From Chloroflexi bacterium TSY (lineage in GTDB: Bacteria > Chloroflexota > Anaerolineae > Caldilineales > Caldilineaceae), in NCBI GenBank assembly GCA_019217005.1, contig JAHBNG010000111.1:1-51182 (forward strand): 51,182 bases of DNA. Reading direction: 5' to 3'. Each line of letters starts with the position of its first letter. Position 1 is the stretch's first letter. The translations under genes and the position numbers were made by a program. Under the pieces are notes generated by a model. It worked only from the letters and a program-made list of their open reading frames with translations. It did not search any database and had not been told where the DNA came from. Below are positions 9,288 to 19,768 of this stretch, piece by piece.

Positions 9288-10400
9288 TCATCGGATAATG
9301 ATATCTGCTTGGGACAGAATTTCATTTGAGATCTCTAGACCAATCGCTTCGGCCGTCTGGATATTGATGGCCAAGAAAAACTCTGCTGTCTCCACAGGTA
9401 AATCCGCTACTGGAACACCTTCTAATATCTGCGCCGCAATCCGTGCCGCGATGTGACCCGATACAATTGACATGTGGCCAAAAGAGATCAAGCCACCTTG
9501 TTCAGCAAGCTCGCTAGCTGGTACTGAATAGGGAAGCTTGTGTTCAATAGCAGTTTGTAACAGCGTTGCATGTCTGGAGGCAACCAAACTGTCGGGCAGC
9601 AGTAGAATTGCGTCGATATTCTCTGGAACATGTCGCGTCGCGTATTCGATCTCGTCAGCTGTACGCGCTTCCCTGGTTATTAGCTCAACACCTAATAGAT
9701 CGGCTGCTTCTTGAACTTTGGCAAGCGCCAATACAGGCGACTGATCATTGGGATTGTACGGGATATAAATTCTCTTAGTTTCAGGCGCAATTTTGATGAG
9801 CCATTCCAAACGACGCGCCTCAGCGATTCCCCAATGCACACCGGTCAGATTCTTTCCAGGTTGCTGCAGGCTATCGACAAGCCCCGCTGCAACTGGATCA
9901 AAGATCGGCACAAAGACAACTGGGATCTCGTTATCAAGCGTTGCTCCCTGCGCTGCCTGTGCTGCCGGTGTACTGATGGCAAGAATCAAATCTATGTTTT
10001 GAGCAAGCAAATCGTCAACCGCCTGATCAAGGAATTCAATACTGCCTGTTGCTTCATGGTAAACATACTCGATATTCTCGTGCTCAATGTATCCCATCTC
10101 TTGCAAGCCATTGCGAAACCCCTCATACACAGGATCGAGCATTGGTGTCAAATTAACAACGCCTACTTTATGCTTCGTCGTGGATTGTGTGATACAACCC
10201 GTCACAATGAACAAGCTTATAAGAATAATTGCAAAAATTTTGCGAATTTGTTGACTGTTTTGATGAATAGTGTATTTAGATCTGAAGAGCAGTGCTCGCA
10301 AAACTACATTGCGCAAATGATTCGTGAACACGAAAAACGGAGCCGAGATATCTCGACCCCGTATTGTTCGAAAATTAAAACTCAAAAAACAATCCATCAT
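9288..10400 (-). CDS. ABC-type substrate-binding lipoprotein (ABC_sub_bind family)
   Basis: A hydrophobic stretch IFAIILISLFIVTGC ends in a lipobox (VTGC), predicting a lipoprotein anchored outside the cytoplasmic membrane. The mature part begins KHKVGVVNLTPMLDPVYEGF and contains ISTPAAQAA and VFVPIFDPVAAGL, characteristic of the TrpX/ABC_sub_bind family whose members bind aromatic amino acids or similar ligands. The long segment before the hydrophobic stretch suggests that the true start is internal, at a non-ATG codon I cannot fix. No permease or ATPase gene is adjacent. It lies just upstream of the hybrid histidine kinase on the same strand, so it may present its ligand to the kinase rather than serve transport; this is inference from context. 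Confidence 0.82.
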   Translation of the reverse strand: MMDCFLSFNFRTIRGRDISAPFFVFTNHLRNVVLRALLFRSKYTIHQNSQQIRKIFAIILISLFIVTGCITQSTTKHKVGVVNLTPMLDPVYEGFRNGLQEMGYIEHENIEYVYHEATGSIEFLDQAVDDLLAQNIDLILAISTPAAQAAQGATLDNEIPVVFVPIFDPVAAGLVDSLQQPGKNLTGVHWGIAEARRLEWLIKIAPETKRIYIPYNPNDQSPVLALAKVQEAADLLGVELITREARTADEIEYATRHVPENIDAILLLPDSLVASRHATLLQTAIEHKLPYSVPASELAEQGGLISFGHMSIVSGHIAARIAAQILEGVPVADLPVETAEFFLAINIQTAEAIGLEISNEILSQADIIIR

Positions 10401-10500
10401 AAATTACTTTCATGTCTACTTACTGCCACATCCTAAACTTTGGACTATTGTTCTTCGACAGCAAACAGTCTAATTGTCCAAAGTTTCATAGGCGCCTCTA

Positions 10501-10587
10501 TTAGTAAACCGCAATCGTGTCATTCTCGGATGAAGAGAAGGCTTGACTTGAGAAGCCGAAGGAATCAAACGATTGCGGTCTACTGAT
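10501..10587. repeat. Element E copy 1 (imperfect palindrome)
   Basis: The left arm TAGTAAACCGCAATCGTGT and the right arm CGATTGCGGTCTACTGA are complementary with a few mismatches. A related structure at 14501-14564 shares the arm sequence and the GTGTCATTCTC next to it but differs in the loop, as expected of a dispersed palindromic element. Confidence 0.6.
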
Positions 10588-10865
10588 ACCACATTTGGCT
10601 CATCGACCACAAATGTGCGTCATAACGATGTTTCTTGTCGGAAAAAGATCTCTCGCCCACATCTGGGAGATGAGCGACTAAGTTTAAATATTCGCTCATT
10701 AGACGAGACTGTGCAATCGAATGACGCAATTTGCTTGAATAAGCCTTAAAATATTAAGTGAGAATGCTACCCTCAGTAATGCAGCTCGAATTCCTCTCAT
10801 CGATGATAGTGCTCAATGCGCACTCTATTTGTTCATTGGCGGCGACGAGCGGCCACTTGAAATTT

Positions 10866-10968
10866 GGGTCGTGGCTGCGGGTTAAGCGACACGATTTGGA
10901 TAGACTCTCGTCGTAGCCTGAGAATCTTGCGCTCGTTGACGATTCATCACTTACCGGACAGCTACTAT
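10866..10968. repeat. Repeat D copy 2 (uninterrupted)
   Basis: This copy shares GGGTCGTGGCTGCGGGTTAAG, CGTAGCCTGAGAATCTTGCG and ACCGGACAGC with repeat D copy 1 at 1536-1722 but has no element C after TTAAG. It therefore serves as the unoccupied site that defines element C. Confidence 0.7.
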
Positions 10969-10999
10969 TTAAATTAGACATTACACTATCTGACTGTAT

Positions 11000-11212
11000 C
11001 TATTCACTTCTCGATGCTTCACTATCTTCTTCTGCTTCGCTACTTTCTTTGTCCCCTGCTTCTTCTTCGCTAATCAGCTCGACGATAAATTCTTCTCGCA
11101 ATCGTTCGCTGTCTTGACTAAATTGATTCATTGCTGTGCTGAGCACCAAATAAAGAATGAGAACACCAACAATAGGCCCCACTATTGCAAGTGGTGAACG
11201 TTTTTCTTCCAT
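11000..11212 (-). CDS. Small single-pass membrane protein with acidic tail
   Basis: This 70-residue product has a short charged N-terminus, one clear transmembrane helix (about residues 8-28, AIVGPIVGVLILYLVLS) and an acidic C-terminus rich in Glu and Ser. I do not recognise a family. It lies 74 bp downstream of the class A PBP on the same strand, so co-expression with cell-wall synthesis is plausible but unproven. The start is ATG at 11212; the ribosome site is weak. Confidence 0.5.
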   Translation of the reverse strand: MEEKRSPLAIVGPIVGVLILYLVLSTAMNQFSQDSERLREEFIVELISEEEAGDKESSEAEEDSEASRSE

Positions 11213-11285
11213 TATTTCGTTCCTGATTTTGCATAATCTTCATTCAAAATATTAACGATTTAAGCATTCGTATCGAAAGTATAGC

Positions 11286-14165
11286 CTATCCCTCTCGATC
11301 TGACCAATCTGTTGGCAGCGATGTTGACGGTTCAATCGGAGGTACTGTTGCCATTTGGACAGGTGTTTCTGTGGTTACATTAGCTGCGGTTGCTGTCGAT
11401 GTTGCATTCGGTTCGAACGTCGGTGTAACGGTCGGCGGATCAGTCGGCAACGGAGTCTCAGTTGCAGCAGAAGTTGGCGGAGCCGTTGGCAAAGGCGGAG
11501 GCGTCCAGGTTGGTGTGGGAATGGGGGTAGGCGTTGGCCGCGAAATAACGACACGCACGCTGTCTTCATAATGATTCCCAATCCGATCGCGAACCAGAAG
11601 CCGCAAAGTGTAAGGGCCATCATTTAGCCCGCTTACATCCCAATGTCCCAAAACGCCGTTGATCTGAGGCCCATTGTGTCCATCGAAGGGTAAGCTAAAT
11701 GCTCCTGGCGTATGGCTGATCCCATACTGCAATTCATAGTTAGCAAAAGCAGGCACGTTTGCTGTTCCAACAACAGCAATCACGCCCGAAATGCTCTCAC
11801 CCTCAATTGGTTGTTGAATCACGATCTCCGGCTCAAACGTAAAGACACCACTTGCATCTTGCGGCGGCTGTGCAATGCCATGGTCTTCCGCCCATTGACG
11901 ATAGTGCGCTGGATAAACTTTAAAAACTACCTCGTCAATCGCATCCTGCGGTGTAAACTCAGTTGCAAGCTTACCCGTTGTCTTATCTAAACGAACTTTT
12001 TGGTAGAGATCCTGATCGGCTGGGAGAGGCAGGCGATCATTTGCAAACCAATGTCTTTGTCGACGCGGACAAGCCTCGCTTGGTTCTGTTCCCGTATCGG
12101 CACAGATTTCAACTTCGCGTAGTCCTTCGGGAACGGGGAAACCCAAAACAGGTTCCGTTTCATGCACATTTCTCATAAAGCGATTCCAGATCGGTGCCGC
12201 ACCACTTGCACCTGACAAGTTGACCATCGGTGTCCGATCAGCGTTGCCAACCCAAACCCCAGTCACCAATTGGGGTGTATAGCCAATGGTCCAAACATCC
12301 CGAATGTCATTTGTTGTGCCTGTTTTGGCGGCTGCAGGTCTCTCCGTTCCAGTCGATGTTGTCAGTCTCAAAAACGAGTTGGGACCAAATGTTGGCGTAC
12401 GTGCCTCATTGTCGCGCAGAATATCGGTGATCAAGAAGGCATCAATTGGGCTAACAACAGGGAAGCCACTCGGTGGCAAAATCGGACCACAGGGCCTAGG
12501 CGTGTCAATTTGACAGAGAATCTCTCCATTGCTGCGCGCGATTCGCAAAATTGCAACGGGCGGTAATCGTCTTCCCCGATTCGCCAGCGTGGCATAGGTA
12601 CTAACCATTTCCAATAGCGGAATCTCTCCACCACCCAAGCTCAGACTTAGACCGTAATCAGGACGTGTAAGCGTTGTCACGCCCAAACGTTCGCTCATAA
12701 GATTGAGGAAATTGAGTAGGCCCGTCTGCTGCAGGGCGCGGACAGCTGGAATATTGAGGCTATTGGCTAGCGCAGCCCGTATCGTGACGAGCCCGCGCTC
12801 TTTTCCATCATAGTTAACAGGTTTGTAGGGCGGGTTGACACCATCGGGAAATTCTTCGGATATGTCAGCGATGAGCGTCCCTGGAGTCCAGCGTTGATCG
12901 ACCGGAATATCGGGCTGTTCAAATGTGCTGAGATAGACCAGTGGCTTGATGGAACTACCTGGCTGTCGCGGGGCCAATGCCATGTTTACCTGGCCATCGA
13001 TCTCAACATTGTCGAAATCGGCACTACCAACTAGCGCCTTGAGTTCACCTGTGCGGGGGTCGACGGCGACCAATGCACCATTGGAGGCATTGCGATCACC
13101 TAAACTGCCCACGTGTTCACGTACGGACACTTCGGCAGCCGCCTGATAGTGGGGGTCGAGCGTAGTCGTCACTTCAAGACCGAGTTTGTTAACAGCTCCG
13201 GCATCTTCAGATGCTGTTAGAATTGGAACAAGCGTCTCTAGTTGCTGTCTCACATAAAGGGTAAAGTGGGGTGATTTTAGATTGAGATCGACATTGGCAA
13301 CTGGCACAAAATCCAATTTCTCGGCATATGCTTCATTCTCCTCTGCTGTCGTGATCATTCCTTGCTCAATCATGAGGCTCAACACGACGGCCTGCCTACC
13401 TTTGTAAATCGCTTCATCTGCAGTATACGGATCATAGACCGCAGGCAACTGTGGCAATCCCGCCAAAAGAGAAGCTTCGCCCAAGGTCAAATCAGCAACA
13501 TCCTTATTAAAATACGTGTGCGCTGCTGCCTCAGCTCCATATGCTAGATTTCCGTAATAGAGTTCATTTAGATAGATTTCCAGAATTTCATCTTTATGAA
13601 AGCGCCTACTAATCTCTGCCGCAAGAATCGCTTCGCGAATCTTACGGATGATTGAGCGTTCTGATGAGAGGAAGACCATTTTGACGAGCTGCTGGGGAAT
13701 CGTCGACGCGCCAGAGACGAATTCCCGTTCCTGAACTGCATAATAGAGCGCTCGTCCCAATGCGTAGAAGTCGATACCCTGGTGCCGACGAAAATTGGCA
13801 TCCTCGGTAGCAATGGTTGCGTTGATGAGATGGGATGAAGTATCTGATATGGTCACATATGTGCGTCGCCCTTCGATGCCAGCCAGCTCATCAGTTCCCA
13901 ATTTTTCATTGAGTAAGTTTCCTTCTCGATCCAAGATACGAATACTTTGGAAGGAACTGGCTCTGTTTTTCAACTCTGCTGGGCTGGGAAGACCTTGGGC
14001 AATTACAGCGTAGGCAAGCAAAAGCCCACCTGCTCCAAATGCAGCCAACGCAATGAAGGCAAAGAACCCACTGAGGAGTCCTCGTAACATACTTCCCGCT
14101 TTACTGGGGGGGCGTGGTGGTCGAACTTGGCGAGATGGTTCCGGAATTAGGTCATACTGCTGCAT
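11286..14165 (-). CDS. Class A penicillin-binding protein (PBP1A-like)
   Basis: This 959-residue bifunctional peptidoglycan synthase has a cytoplasmic N-terminus and one transmembrane helix near residues 28-53. The GT51 glycosyltransferase domain follows, with [23 protein letters not shown] and [20 protein letters not shown], then LNELYYGN. The transpeptidase domain has SSIK (acyl-serine, in [10 protein letters not shown]), SLN (in ANSLNIPAV) and KTGT (in AAKTGTTND). The C-terminus has an Ig-like segment and then a long Pro/Thr-rich tail, common in Chloroflexota surface-exposed PBPs. It acts outside the membrane to polymerise and cross-link glycan strands. The neighbour downstream is a small membrane protein. 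No truncation is seen. Confidence 0.95.
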   Translation of the reverse strand: MQQYDLIPEPSRQVRPPRPPSKAGSMLRGLLSGFFAFIALAAFGAGGLLLAYAVIAQGLPSPAELKNRASSFQSIRILDREGNLLNEKLGTDELAGIEGRRTYVTISDTSSHLINATIATEDANFRRHQGIDFYALGRALYYAVQEREFVSGASTIPQQLVKMVFLSSERSIIRKIREAILAAEISRRFHKDEILEIYLNELYYGNLAYGAEAAAHTYFNKDVADLTLGEASLLAGLPQLPAVYDPYTADEAIYKGRQAVVLSLMIEQGMITTAEENEAYAEKLDFVPVANVDLNLKSPHFTLYVRQQLETLVPILTASEDAGAVNKLGLEVTTTLDPHYQAAAEVSVREHVGSLGDRNASNGALVAVDPRTGELKALVGSADFDNVEIDGQVNMALAPRQPGSSIKPLVYLSTFEQPDIPVDQRWTPGTLIADISEEFPDGVNPPYKPVNYDGKERGLVTIRAALANSLNIPAVRALQQTGLLNFLNLMSERLGVTTLTRPDYGLSLSLGGGEIPLLEMVSTYATLANRGRRLPPVAILRIARSNGEILCQIDTPRPCGPILPPSGFPVVSPIDAFLITDILRDNEARTPTFGPNSFLRLTTSTGTERPAAAKTGTTNDIRDVWTIGYTPQLVTGVWVGNADRTPMVNLSGASGAAPIWNRFMRNVHETEPVLGFPVPEGLREVEICADTGTEPSEACPRRQRHWFANDRLPLPADQDLYQKVRLDKTTGKLATEFTPQDAIDEVVFKVYPAHYRQWAEDHGIAQPPQDASGVFTFEPEIVIQQPIEGESISGVIAVVGTANVPAFANYELQYGISHTPGAFSLPFDGHNGPQINGVLGHWDVSGLNDGPYTLRLLVRDRIGNHYEDSVRVVISRPTPTPIPTPTWTPPPLPTAPPTSAATETPLPTDPPTVTPTFEPNATSTATAANVTTETPVQMATVPPIEPSTSLPTDWSDREG

Positions 14166-14888
14166 AAGACGTAGTAGATAGTAATCTGTGGTCTGTGTCT
14201 ATTTTCAGTCGATCGCAATCGCTAGATTCTTCGCTCTACCCGAGAAAGAGACGATTTCAATCGACTGGTTTTGTTTGTACTTAATATTTTACCATTTCTA
14301 AAAACAATCAACGATTTCAATTCTCTACTAAATTCATACGCTCAACTTGCTCGCAGATAGTTGTGCTCGGTTCAACATGAGATCCAGAGTTTTAGAGAGA
14401 GTAGGGACTGGTGACTGTTTTCCCCTGTTCACGAAGTGGGCACTCCGTGCCATCCCCGATCACCACTCCCAGAACCCCGATTTTGAAGCTAATTTCAGTA
14501 TCAGTAGAGCGCAGTCGTGTCATTCTCAAACGAAGTGAAGAATGTAGCGATTGCAGCCTACTGAGTATAGTCCCGCATAGTGAACCTCGAAAATGTACGA
14601 AGGGATTCAGTTAGCAGAGCACATAGGTATGGTAGAGGAATCTTCTGACGAAGGTATATTCTGCGTTGAACAATCGTCCAAATTTGATGTTCAAGTACGT
14701 AGAAAAAACGGAGAGAAGGCGATGCATCAACAGACATGCAAATCAAAAAAAATGGGCTATATTAAATTCCTTCCATTATATCTTATTGCTAAATCTTGTC
14801 ACGATACCTTCATCATAAACGCTTTGAGATCACGTTCACCAAGTGATGTTGGATCACCGAATATTACTATTTTCTGGAGAAATAAACT
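14166..14888. other. Divergent intergenic region with element E copy 2
   Basis: This 0.7-kb space lies between the minus-strand PBP and the plus-strand CAP protein and must hold both promoters, though I cannot place them with confidence. Element E copy 2 lies inside. The short open frames here have no motif or ribosome site. Confidence 0.5.
14501..14564. repeat. Element E copy 2
   Basis: The palindromic arms TCAGTAGAGCGCAGTCGTGT and GCGATTGCAGCCTACTGA pair with mismatches. GTA lies directly on both sides. It is shorter than copy 1 because the loop differs. Confidence 0.6.
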
Positions 14889-15932
14889 GTGATATGTCAG
14901 AAATTTCAACGTATTCTTGTGCTCACTATTCATTACTGTTTGGCGATCTTTGGTGTTATTCTGATTGCACCCCAGATGACGCCTGCCCTCCATGCCGAGG
15001 AATTAGACGAAGAGTTCATCGTCACTCGGATCTATCTACCCTCCCTACATACTAGTCAGGTAACGGTTGAGCCACCCTCCCAAAAACAAGTTGAATGGAC
15101 ACATCACAAAACAACAGATGGTCAACACCCCGATGACCACGAACAGCAAATCATGTGGCTCATGAATCGTGCGCGAGCCAATCCTGCTGCCGAGGGAAAA
15201 TGGTTGGCAACGACAGATGAAGAGGACATTTCTAGACCAAGAGAGTATTTTGATGTGAATCTCAATCTACTTCAAGCCGAATTCACCTCGTATGCTCGCA
15301 AGCCGCCCGCAGCATTTGACGTTCGGCTCTATCAAGCTGCCAAAGCACATTGCTTGGATCTCATTGCACGCGACGCTCAGGATCATGCCCAACAATTCGA
15401 ACGGGTGCAGACGGCTGGATTCAATTATCAAAGCATTCGAGGGAGCGTTTTTGCCTATGCCCAAAGTGCTCTAAACGCCCATGCCGCTTGGAATATCGAT
15501 TGGGGCGGTCCAGATGGAATGCAGCCTGGTTGCGGTCATCGCAAAGCTATTATGTCGGTGGATGGAAACTATACCAATGTTGGTGTTGCTGTCGTACAAG
15601 AATTGAATCCTGATTCTCGCGTTGGTCCATTTGTCGTAACAGGCAATTACGCCGTTGCGGGCAACGGCGCAGCTCATCACAACCGATTTATCGTCGGCAC
15701 TGTCTGGCGCGATAACGATGGGGACGGACAGTACGATGTTGGTGAGGGGATTGGTGACGTGAAGGTTACTCCAGATCGCGGTTCCTACTTTGCCATCACA
15801 GCAAACAGCGGTGGCTTCGCCATTCCCATTACAGAATCGGGGACTTATCGTGTTACCTTTTCTGGTACGATTGATCGGATTGATACAGTAACGGTTGGAA
15901 ACGAGTCTGTGTTGCTAGATATAAAATTGTAA
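14889..15932 (+). CDS. Secreted CAP/SCP-domain protein with SdrD-like C-terminal domain
   Basis: This 347-residue protein starts at GTG 14889, with GGAG nine bases before it. The hydrophobic N-terminus (about residues 8-33) ends near ALHA and is a likely signal peptide. A CAP-family domain follows: IMWLMNRARANPAAEG is the typical first helix, then KAHCLDLIARD, and GCGHRKAIMS with the CAP2-type GHR. The C-terminal part, GTVWRDNDGDGQYDVGEG, is a calcium-binding SdrD B-like domain. CAP domains occur in secreted proteins of unclear enzymology, some lipid- or peptide-binding. The end at 15932 faces a convergent hydrolase. The gene looks intact. Confidence 0.85.
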   Translation: MICQKFQRILVLTIHYCLAIFGVILIAPQMTPALHAEELDEEFIVTRIYLPSLHTSQVTVEPPSQKQVEWTHHKTTDGQHPDDHEQQIMWLMNRARANPAAEGKWLATTDEEDISRPREYFDVNLNLLQAEFTSYARKPPAAFDVRLYQAAKAHCLDLIARDAQDHAQQFERVQTAGFNYQSIRGSVFAYAQSALNAHAAWNIDWGGPDGMQPGCGHRKAIMSVDGNYTNVGVAVVQELNPDSRVGPFVVTGNYAVAGNGAAHHNRFIVGTVWRDNDGDGQYDVGEGIGDVKVTPDRGSYFAITANSGGFAIPITESGTYRVTFSGTIDRIDTVTVGNESVLLDIKL

Positions 15933-16071
15933 TGTTCGAATTTTAGAACTTTACAGTATCCTCATTGGGCTATTAACGGTAGAGCACAGCCATGTCAATC
16001 TAAAGTGAAACAAAAGGAAGCCCAAGAAATCAAGGCCGTTCCTAAAATATTTACCCATGATAGATTGGTCA

Positions 16072-17298
16072 TCAATTTGACTGAACAAAAAACGGAAAAT
16101 ACGCATACTCTTGATAGGGTGGCAATGCGGTAATCATCGTCTCCAATCGATTGACGGCCTGATTTAACTCTAGAACATTGAAGGTGCAATGCCCAAAACC
16201 ATCTATCGGCATAAAATCTAAATATTCGCTCCGTCCAGCATCTTCGATTTTTTCGTGATATTGTTGCGCATGCCAGTATGGGACGATCGGGTCGGACCTT
16301 GTGTGTACAACGACAAGAGGTACACGTATTTGTCCCGTTGTGTCATAGTTTTCCTCGAGTTCTTCCTGCGCATCTCTATCTGCTTCAAAGCGCTTGACAC
16401 CATCGTTGAGAGCATCGTCATCATGAGAACCAGTGTAGATCTTTTCATCATTGCCAAAGGGCTGTCCACCGAGCTTCTCGATCGCGTCATTCGTTCCCAC
16501 GATATTGTACCAAAGTAAATTTTCAGTCACTTTGCGTTGACTGGTCTCATCATCTGGATCAGAAGCGACACCAGTCACTGCAAAAAGTTGCTTGAGTTTT
16601 TCGGCGTTTTCTGAATCCTCCAGTACAGGCCGAATCTTGGTGGCAAAATGATCATCCCACTCATCGATCAGGGATTGCGGGATGTCGACGAGACTGCCCG
16701 GAATCAGATCAGGGAAAAAATAGTCAAAGATCACGCGAAAATCGGCAAAGTAGTCAGATTGTCCCACTGAGTTCCCATACGGTCCGCAAGCCGCTATCCC
16801 ACCATCAAAGACGCGCGGATGGCGCTCCAAGGTCAACGCGGCAATGTGACCACCCTGAGAAAAACCCATCAGCAGAATTCGATCTGGCTCGCCTTTCTCT
16901 TCAATAAAAATGTCGACCAGATCGACCAAATCCTCAACTGCCTCTTGGACCGCCAATCCATTGGTGCTGTAGCTTGTCGTGGCAAATGCATAGCCAAGAA
17001 GGTTCACGACTTCAGGTACAGATGTCCCGTCCGGGAGCGTGACCACATTTTTGAGTGGTTCTTGTGGGGCAACATATGGATGAGCATAGATTAAAAGAGT
17101 ATTGTTCCAAAAAGCTGGCATACAAATCAAATAGAGAGCGCCACTCTTTTGTGTTCCCTCTGGATCGCACTTGCGTATCATCGATACTTCAGCTCCTGCT
17201 TGATGATCTGCGTAAAGATTCTGTGGAAAGAACATCACTCGCGCGAGGATCATCACAAGAAAGAGCGAGACACAAATGGAACAGAAAGATTTGGTCAT
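16072..17298 (-). CDS. Secreted alpha/beta hydrolase
   Basis: Starting at ATG 17298, the protein opens with a signal peptide (MTKSFCSICVSLFLVMIL). The catalytic triad is visible: Ser in LMGFSQGGH, Asp in VHTRSDPIVP and His in DGFGHCTF. The segment TTSYSTNGLAVQEAVEDL and the long lid between the Ser and Asp resemble secreted prolyl-oligopeptidase-like esterases and tannase/feruloyl-esterase relatives. It is probably exported to hydrolyse an ester or peptide. The frame extends upstream to 17391 but without a signal-like N-terminus, so 17298 is preferred. It lies divergent to the sigma-factor gene. Confidence 0.82.
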   Translation of the reverse strand: MTKSFCSICVSLFLVMILARVMFFPQNLYADHQAGAEVSMIRKCDPEGTQKSGALYLICMPAFWNNTLLIYAHPYVAPQEPLKNVVTLPDGTSVPEVVNLLGYAFATTSYSTNGLAVQEAVEDLVDLVDIFIEEKGEPDRILLMGFSQGGHIAALTLERHPRVFDGGIAACGPYGNSVGQSDYFADFRVIFDYFFPDLIPGSLVDIPQSLIDEWDDHFATKIRPVLEDSENAEKLKQLFAVTGVASDPDDETSQRKVTENLLWYNIVGTNDAIEKLGGQPFGNDEKIYTGSHDDDALNDGVKRFEADRDAQEELEENYDTTGQIRVPLVVVHTRSDPIVPYWHAQQYHEKIEDAGRSEYLDFMPIDGFGHCTFNVLELNQAVNRLETMITALPPYQEYAYFPFFVQSN

Positions 17299-18269
17299 GA
17301 TGAGTTGATACCCCAGACAGTGTGCTCCAAAGTGTGTAAATGAAGACCGCTCAGCAGATAATCTGCTCCATTCACACACGTTGCAGTACACACTCTATCC
17401 ATTAGAAAAAAGCGATTACGTCAAAGGTAGTATACAATAAATTCATCAATGTGTGCGTAACACATATCCCCGAAATGCTTGTCGTGGATAGTCTCATTGG
17501 CCCTTTCCCCAGTTCTTTGGAAACATCTATTCCCAATGTAACCTTTTTCGCTCCTGCCCAGTCTGTATATGTGAATGTCATGACATACACAAATTCGACA
17601 ACAAATAAGTATAAACAAGAACTTGGTGATGCCGAGTTGGTTCAAGCTGCATCAACTGGTGATACTTGGGCCTTTGCGACTCTTATTGACCGCCATCGCA
17701 TACATCTAGAACGACTTTTGCGAGCTGTGCTCAGCAACCGATTCGAACTAGAAGATATTTGGCAGGAAACTCTTCTCCGGGCGTTTTTGAATCTGGACAG
17801 CTTGCGTGATCCATCGCGCTTTGGTGCTTGGCTTTGCAGCATTGGGCTGAATCTGGCGCGAACAGAACGGAGAGGGCGGTTGCTCTCCGCTGTTTCATTT
17901 GAGACACTGACAGAAGGAGAACAATGTTCAGAATACTCAGAGCGCTCACCAGAATATCAGTACATTCATCGTGAGCAAGCTGCCCGTGTGCATGGGGCAA
18001 TCGCTGATCTACCGCCTGCTGAGCGTGAAGCAATCATGCTGGTCTACCTCAGTGAGCTAAGCCACAAAGAAGCCGCAAGTCAGCTTGGTTCGAGCTTAAG
18101 CGCAGTAAAAGTACGCGTTCATCGCGGTCGCCGTCGCTTGCGCACCACATTGGCGGGTGAATTCCAGCCCGTCGAATCAAAGAGCCAAACGCTGCTATCG
18201 GCAGAGCCAAGTTCGGAACGGATTGAGGAGACAAGCATGATTCAAGTCGATATCCACGATGTTGTAATT

Positions 18270-19768
18270 CTTTACTTTCTGGTAAAAGAAAAGAGATGAG
18301 GTGAGAAATGTGACAAAAAGCGGTTAGCAGTTCATCCAAAAGGTAGAGAACCCAAAAAGGAGGAAGGAATGCTAACCGCGCCAGAAATAACTATAGCAGT
18401 ACTGATGAATGTATTGCAAGTAACGCCGATGGGAACAAACGTAAATGTAATGCGTCTGATGTGGGCAATGCTGAATGGGTCGTTTCTGAAAAGTCGAGGA
18501 GCAATCCATAGCGCATTGAAAGAAAGCGGGTTTGAAGATGAGGAGCTCCGGCGAAGCTGGTGGAGCTTTCGATATGGATCATGGGATATCACAAGTCTGC
18601 TGGGGTCGTGGCAAGAAGAAGTGGAAAGGGAATGGGAGGCAAAAAAGTTAGAAGGGTACCGAGTGAAAAGCATAGATATCACAGGGTTCTGGCGACCGAA
18701 GCTGCAAGGGAAAGTGAACCGACTCTATAACTCAACGGCTCGTCGGGCATTGCCCGCGCTCATCTTTGAGTGATGATAAGCTCGGGGGAGATAGGCGGGA
18801 AGCGAGTGCCACTGCTCAAGGCAATCATGAGATGCACGGTTGGAACAAAGGAAAGTGAGTTTCGGAAAAAGCTGCTGAAAGAGACGAAGAAATCACTGGA
18901 GTCAGACGAAGTGGCGGTGGTCGATGCCGGGTTTACAATCAGAGAAATGCTAGAAAGCGGCATAGACCGATTTGTCCTGCGGGAAGCCATTAACTGCACA
19001 GTGCGCCGCAATGAGTTCCCCAAACGCAAAGAAAAAAGGCAGACCACCTGAATATGGTGATATTGTGCGTCCGCTCTCTCGCAGCTATAAGGGAAAGCGA
19101 CTCGAGGCTACAACTCCGGACTCGTCTGGTCGCTTTCTCTATAGTGGTCGCCTGATTTGCTATCAAGCATGGCACAATCTCGTCCCCAGAACAACCAAGG
19201 TGGATACAGCCAACCGTACCTACTCGATTTACGTCATTCAGGATCCGGCCTACAACACACCTTTGGTTTTGGCGACCGTTATGACTTTGCAGCCTGAAAC
19301 CATTTATCTTGTCTACCTGGAACGCTGGCCTGTTGAACCTCCCCCCCTTGGCTTCCAAGCAGATGATTGGCTTACATCGTCAATTTGTTCATGCCGATGA
19401 GGCTTGTTTCCGCTTACCTGAACTGGGGCTGCTGGCTGGCAATCTTCTTTCCCATTTAGCCGCTTCTCTTCCTCCCATACCGACTGGCTACTGGGATCGA
19501 GAGCCTCAAGCCACTCCCGGCAGGCTGCGCCGTGTTCTCTCGAGTGCTCTTTTTCCAACTCCTGACCAACTCGACCCTGACTTTCGGAAAAAGGCCTCGG
19601 TTTCACACCATTTCCCTAAAGGCGTTCTCGCTCATCGCCGCCTCAATGCCGCTGCTTAAACTAGCCGAGCACTATTTTTACATTTTATCCCGTTTTTTCA
19701 GGGTGGATTCTTTTTTCCGCCCCTTTCGGTTTGCCCTTTGTCACTCAAGCCTTTACCAGAAAGTAAAG
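18270..19768 (+). mobile_element. 1,499-bp insertion sequence with IS4-like transposase
   Basis: The terminal inverted repeats share CTTTACTTTCTGGTAAA, and the element is flanked by the 5-bp direct repeat TAATT (18265-18269 and 19769-19773). The transposase shows the Y-(2)-R-(3)-E-(6)-K spacing typical of IS4-type DDE enzymes. A second copy begins at 51134 and is identical over the 49 visible bases. Confidence 0.92.
18369..19659 (+). pseudogene. IS4-like DDE transposase with frame changes
   Basis: The product reads in four pieces in frames that change near 18770, 19035 and 19340. The first catalytic Asp is probably in SIDITGFW and the second in VVDAGF. The Glu lies in VYLERWPVE, whose Y, R and E, with a downstream K, match the YREK spacing of IS4 enzymes. 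Two of the frame changes fall at homopolymers (six A, eight C), so they may be true decay, slippage or sequencing error. The ATG at 18369 has AGGAGGAAGGA just before it. The element is probably not autonomously active in this copy unless frameshifting occurs. Confidence 0.75.

Larger units (their letters stand above)
10401..10999. other. Intergenic region with repeats D and E
   Basis: This 0.6-kb region holds repeat E copy 1 and repeat D copy 2. Between them are short inverted repeats such as CACATTTG/CAAATGTG around 10593-10614. No coding region is supported. Confidence 0.6.

Noticed and set aside
9711..10436. Plus-strand open frame of 241 codons.
   Set aside because: It lies opposite the binding-lipoprotein gene, whose family motifs are clear.
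11355..11627. Arg/Cys-rich small protein candidate on the plus strand.
   Set aside because: Composition arises from reading the Pro/Thr-rich tail of the PBP in the opposite direction.
15971..16005. Possible third copy of element E (GGTAGAGCACAGCCATGTCA).
   Set aside because: Only one arm is similar and no pairing right arm was found.
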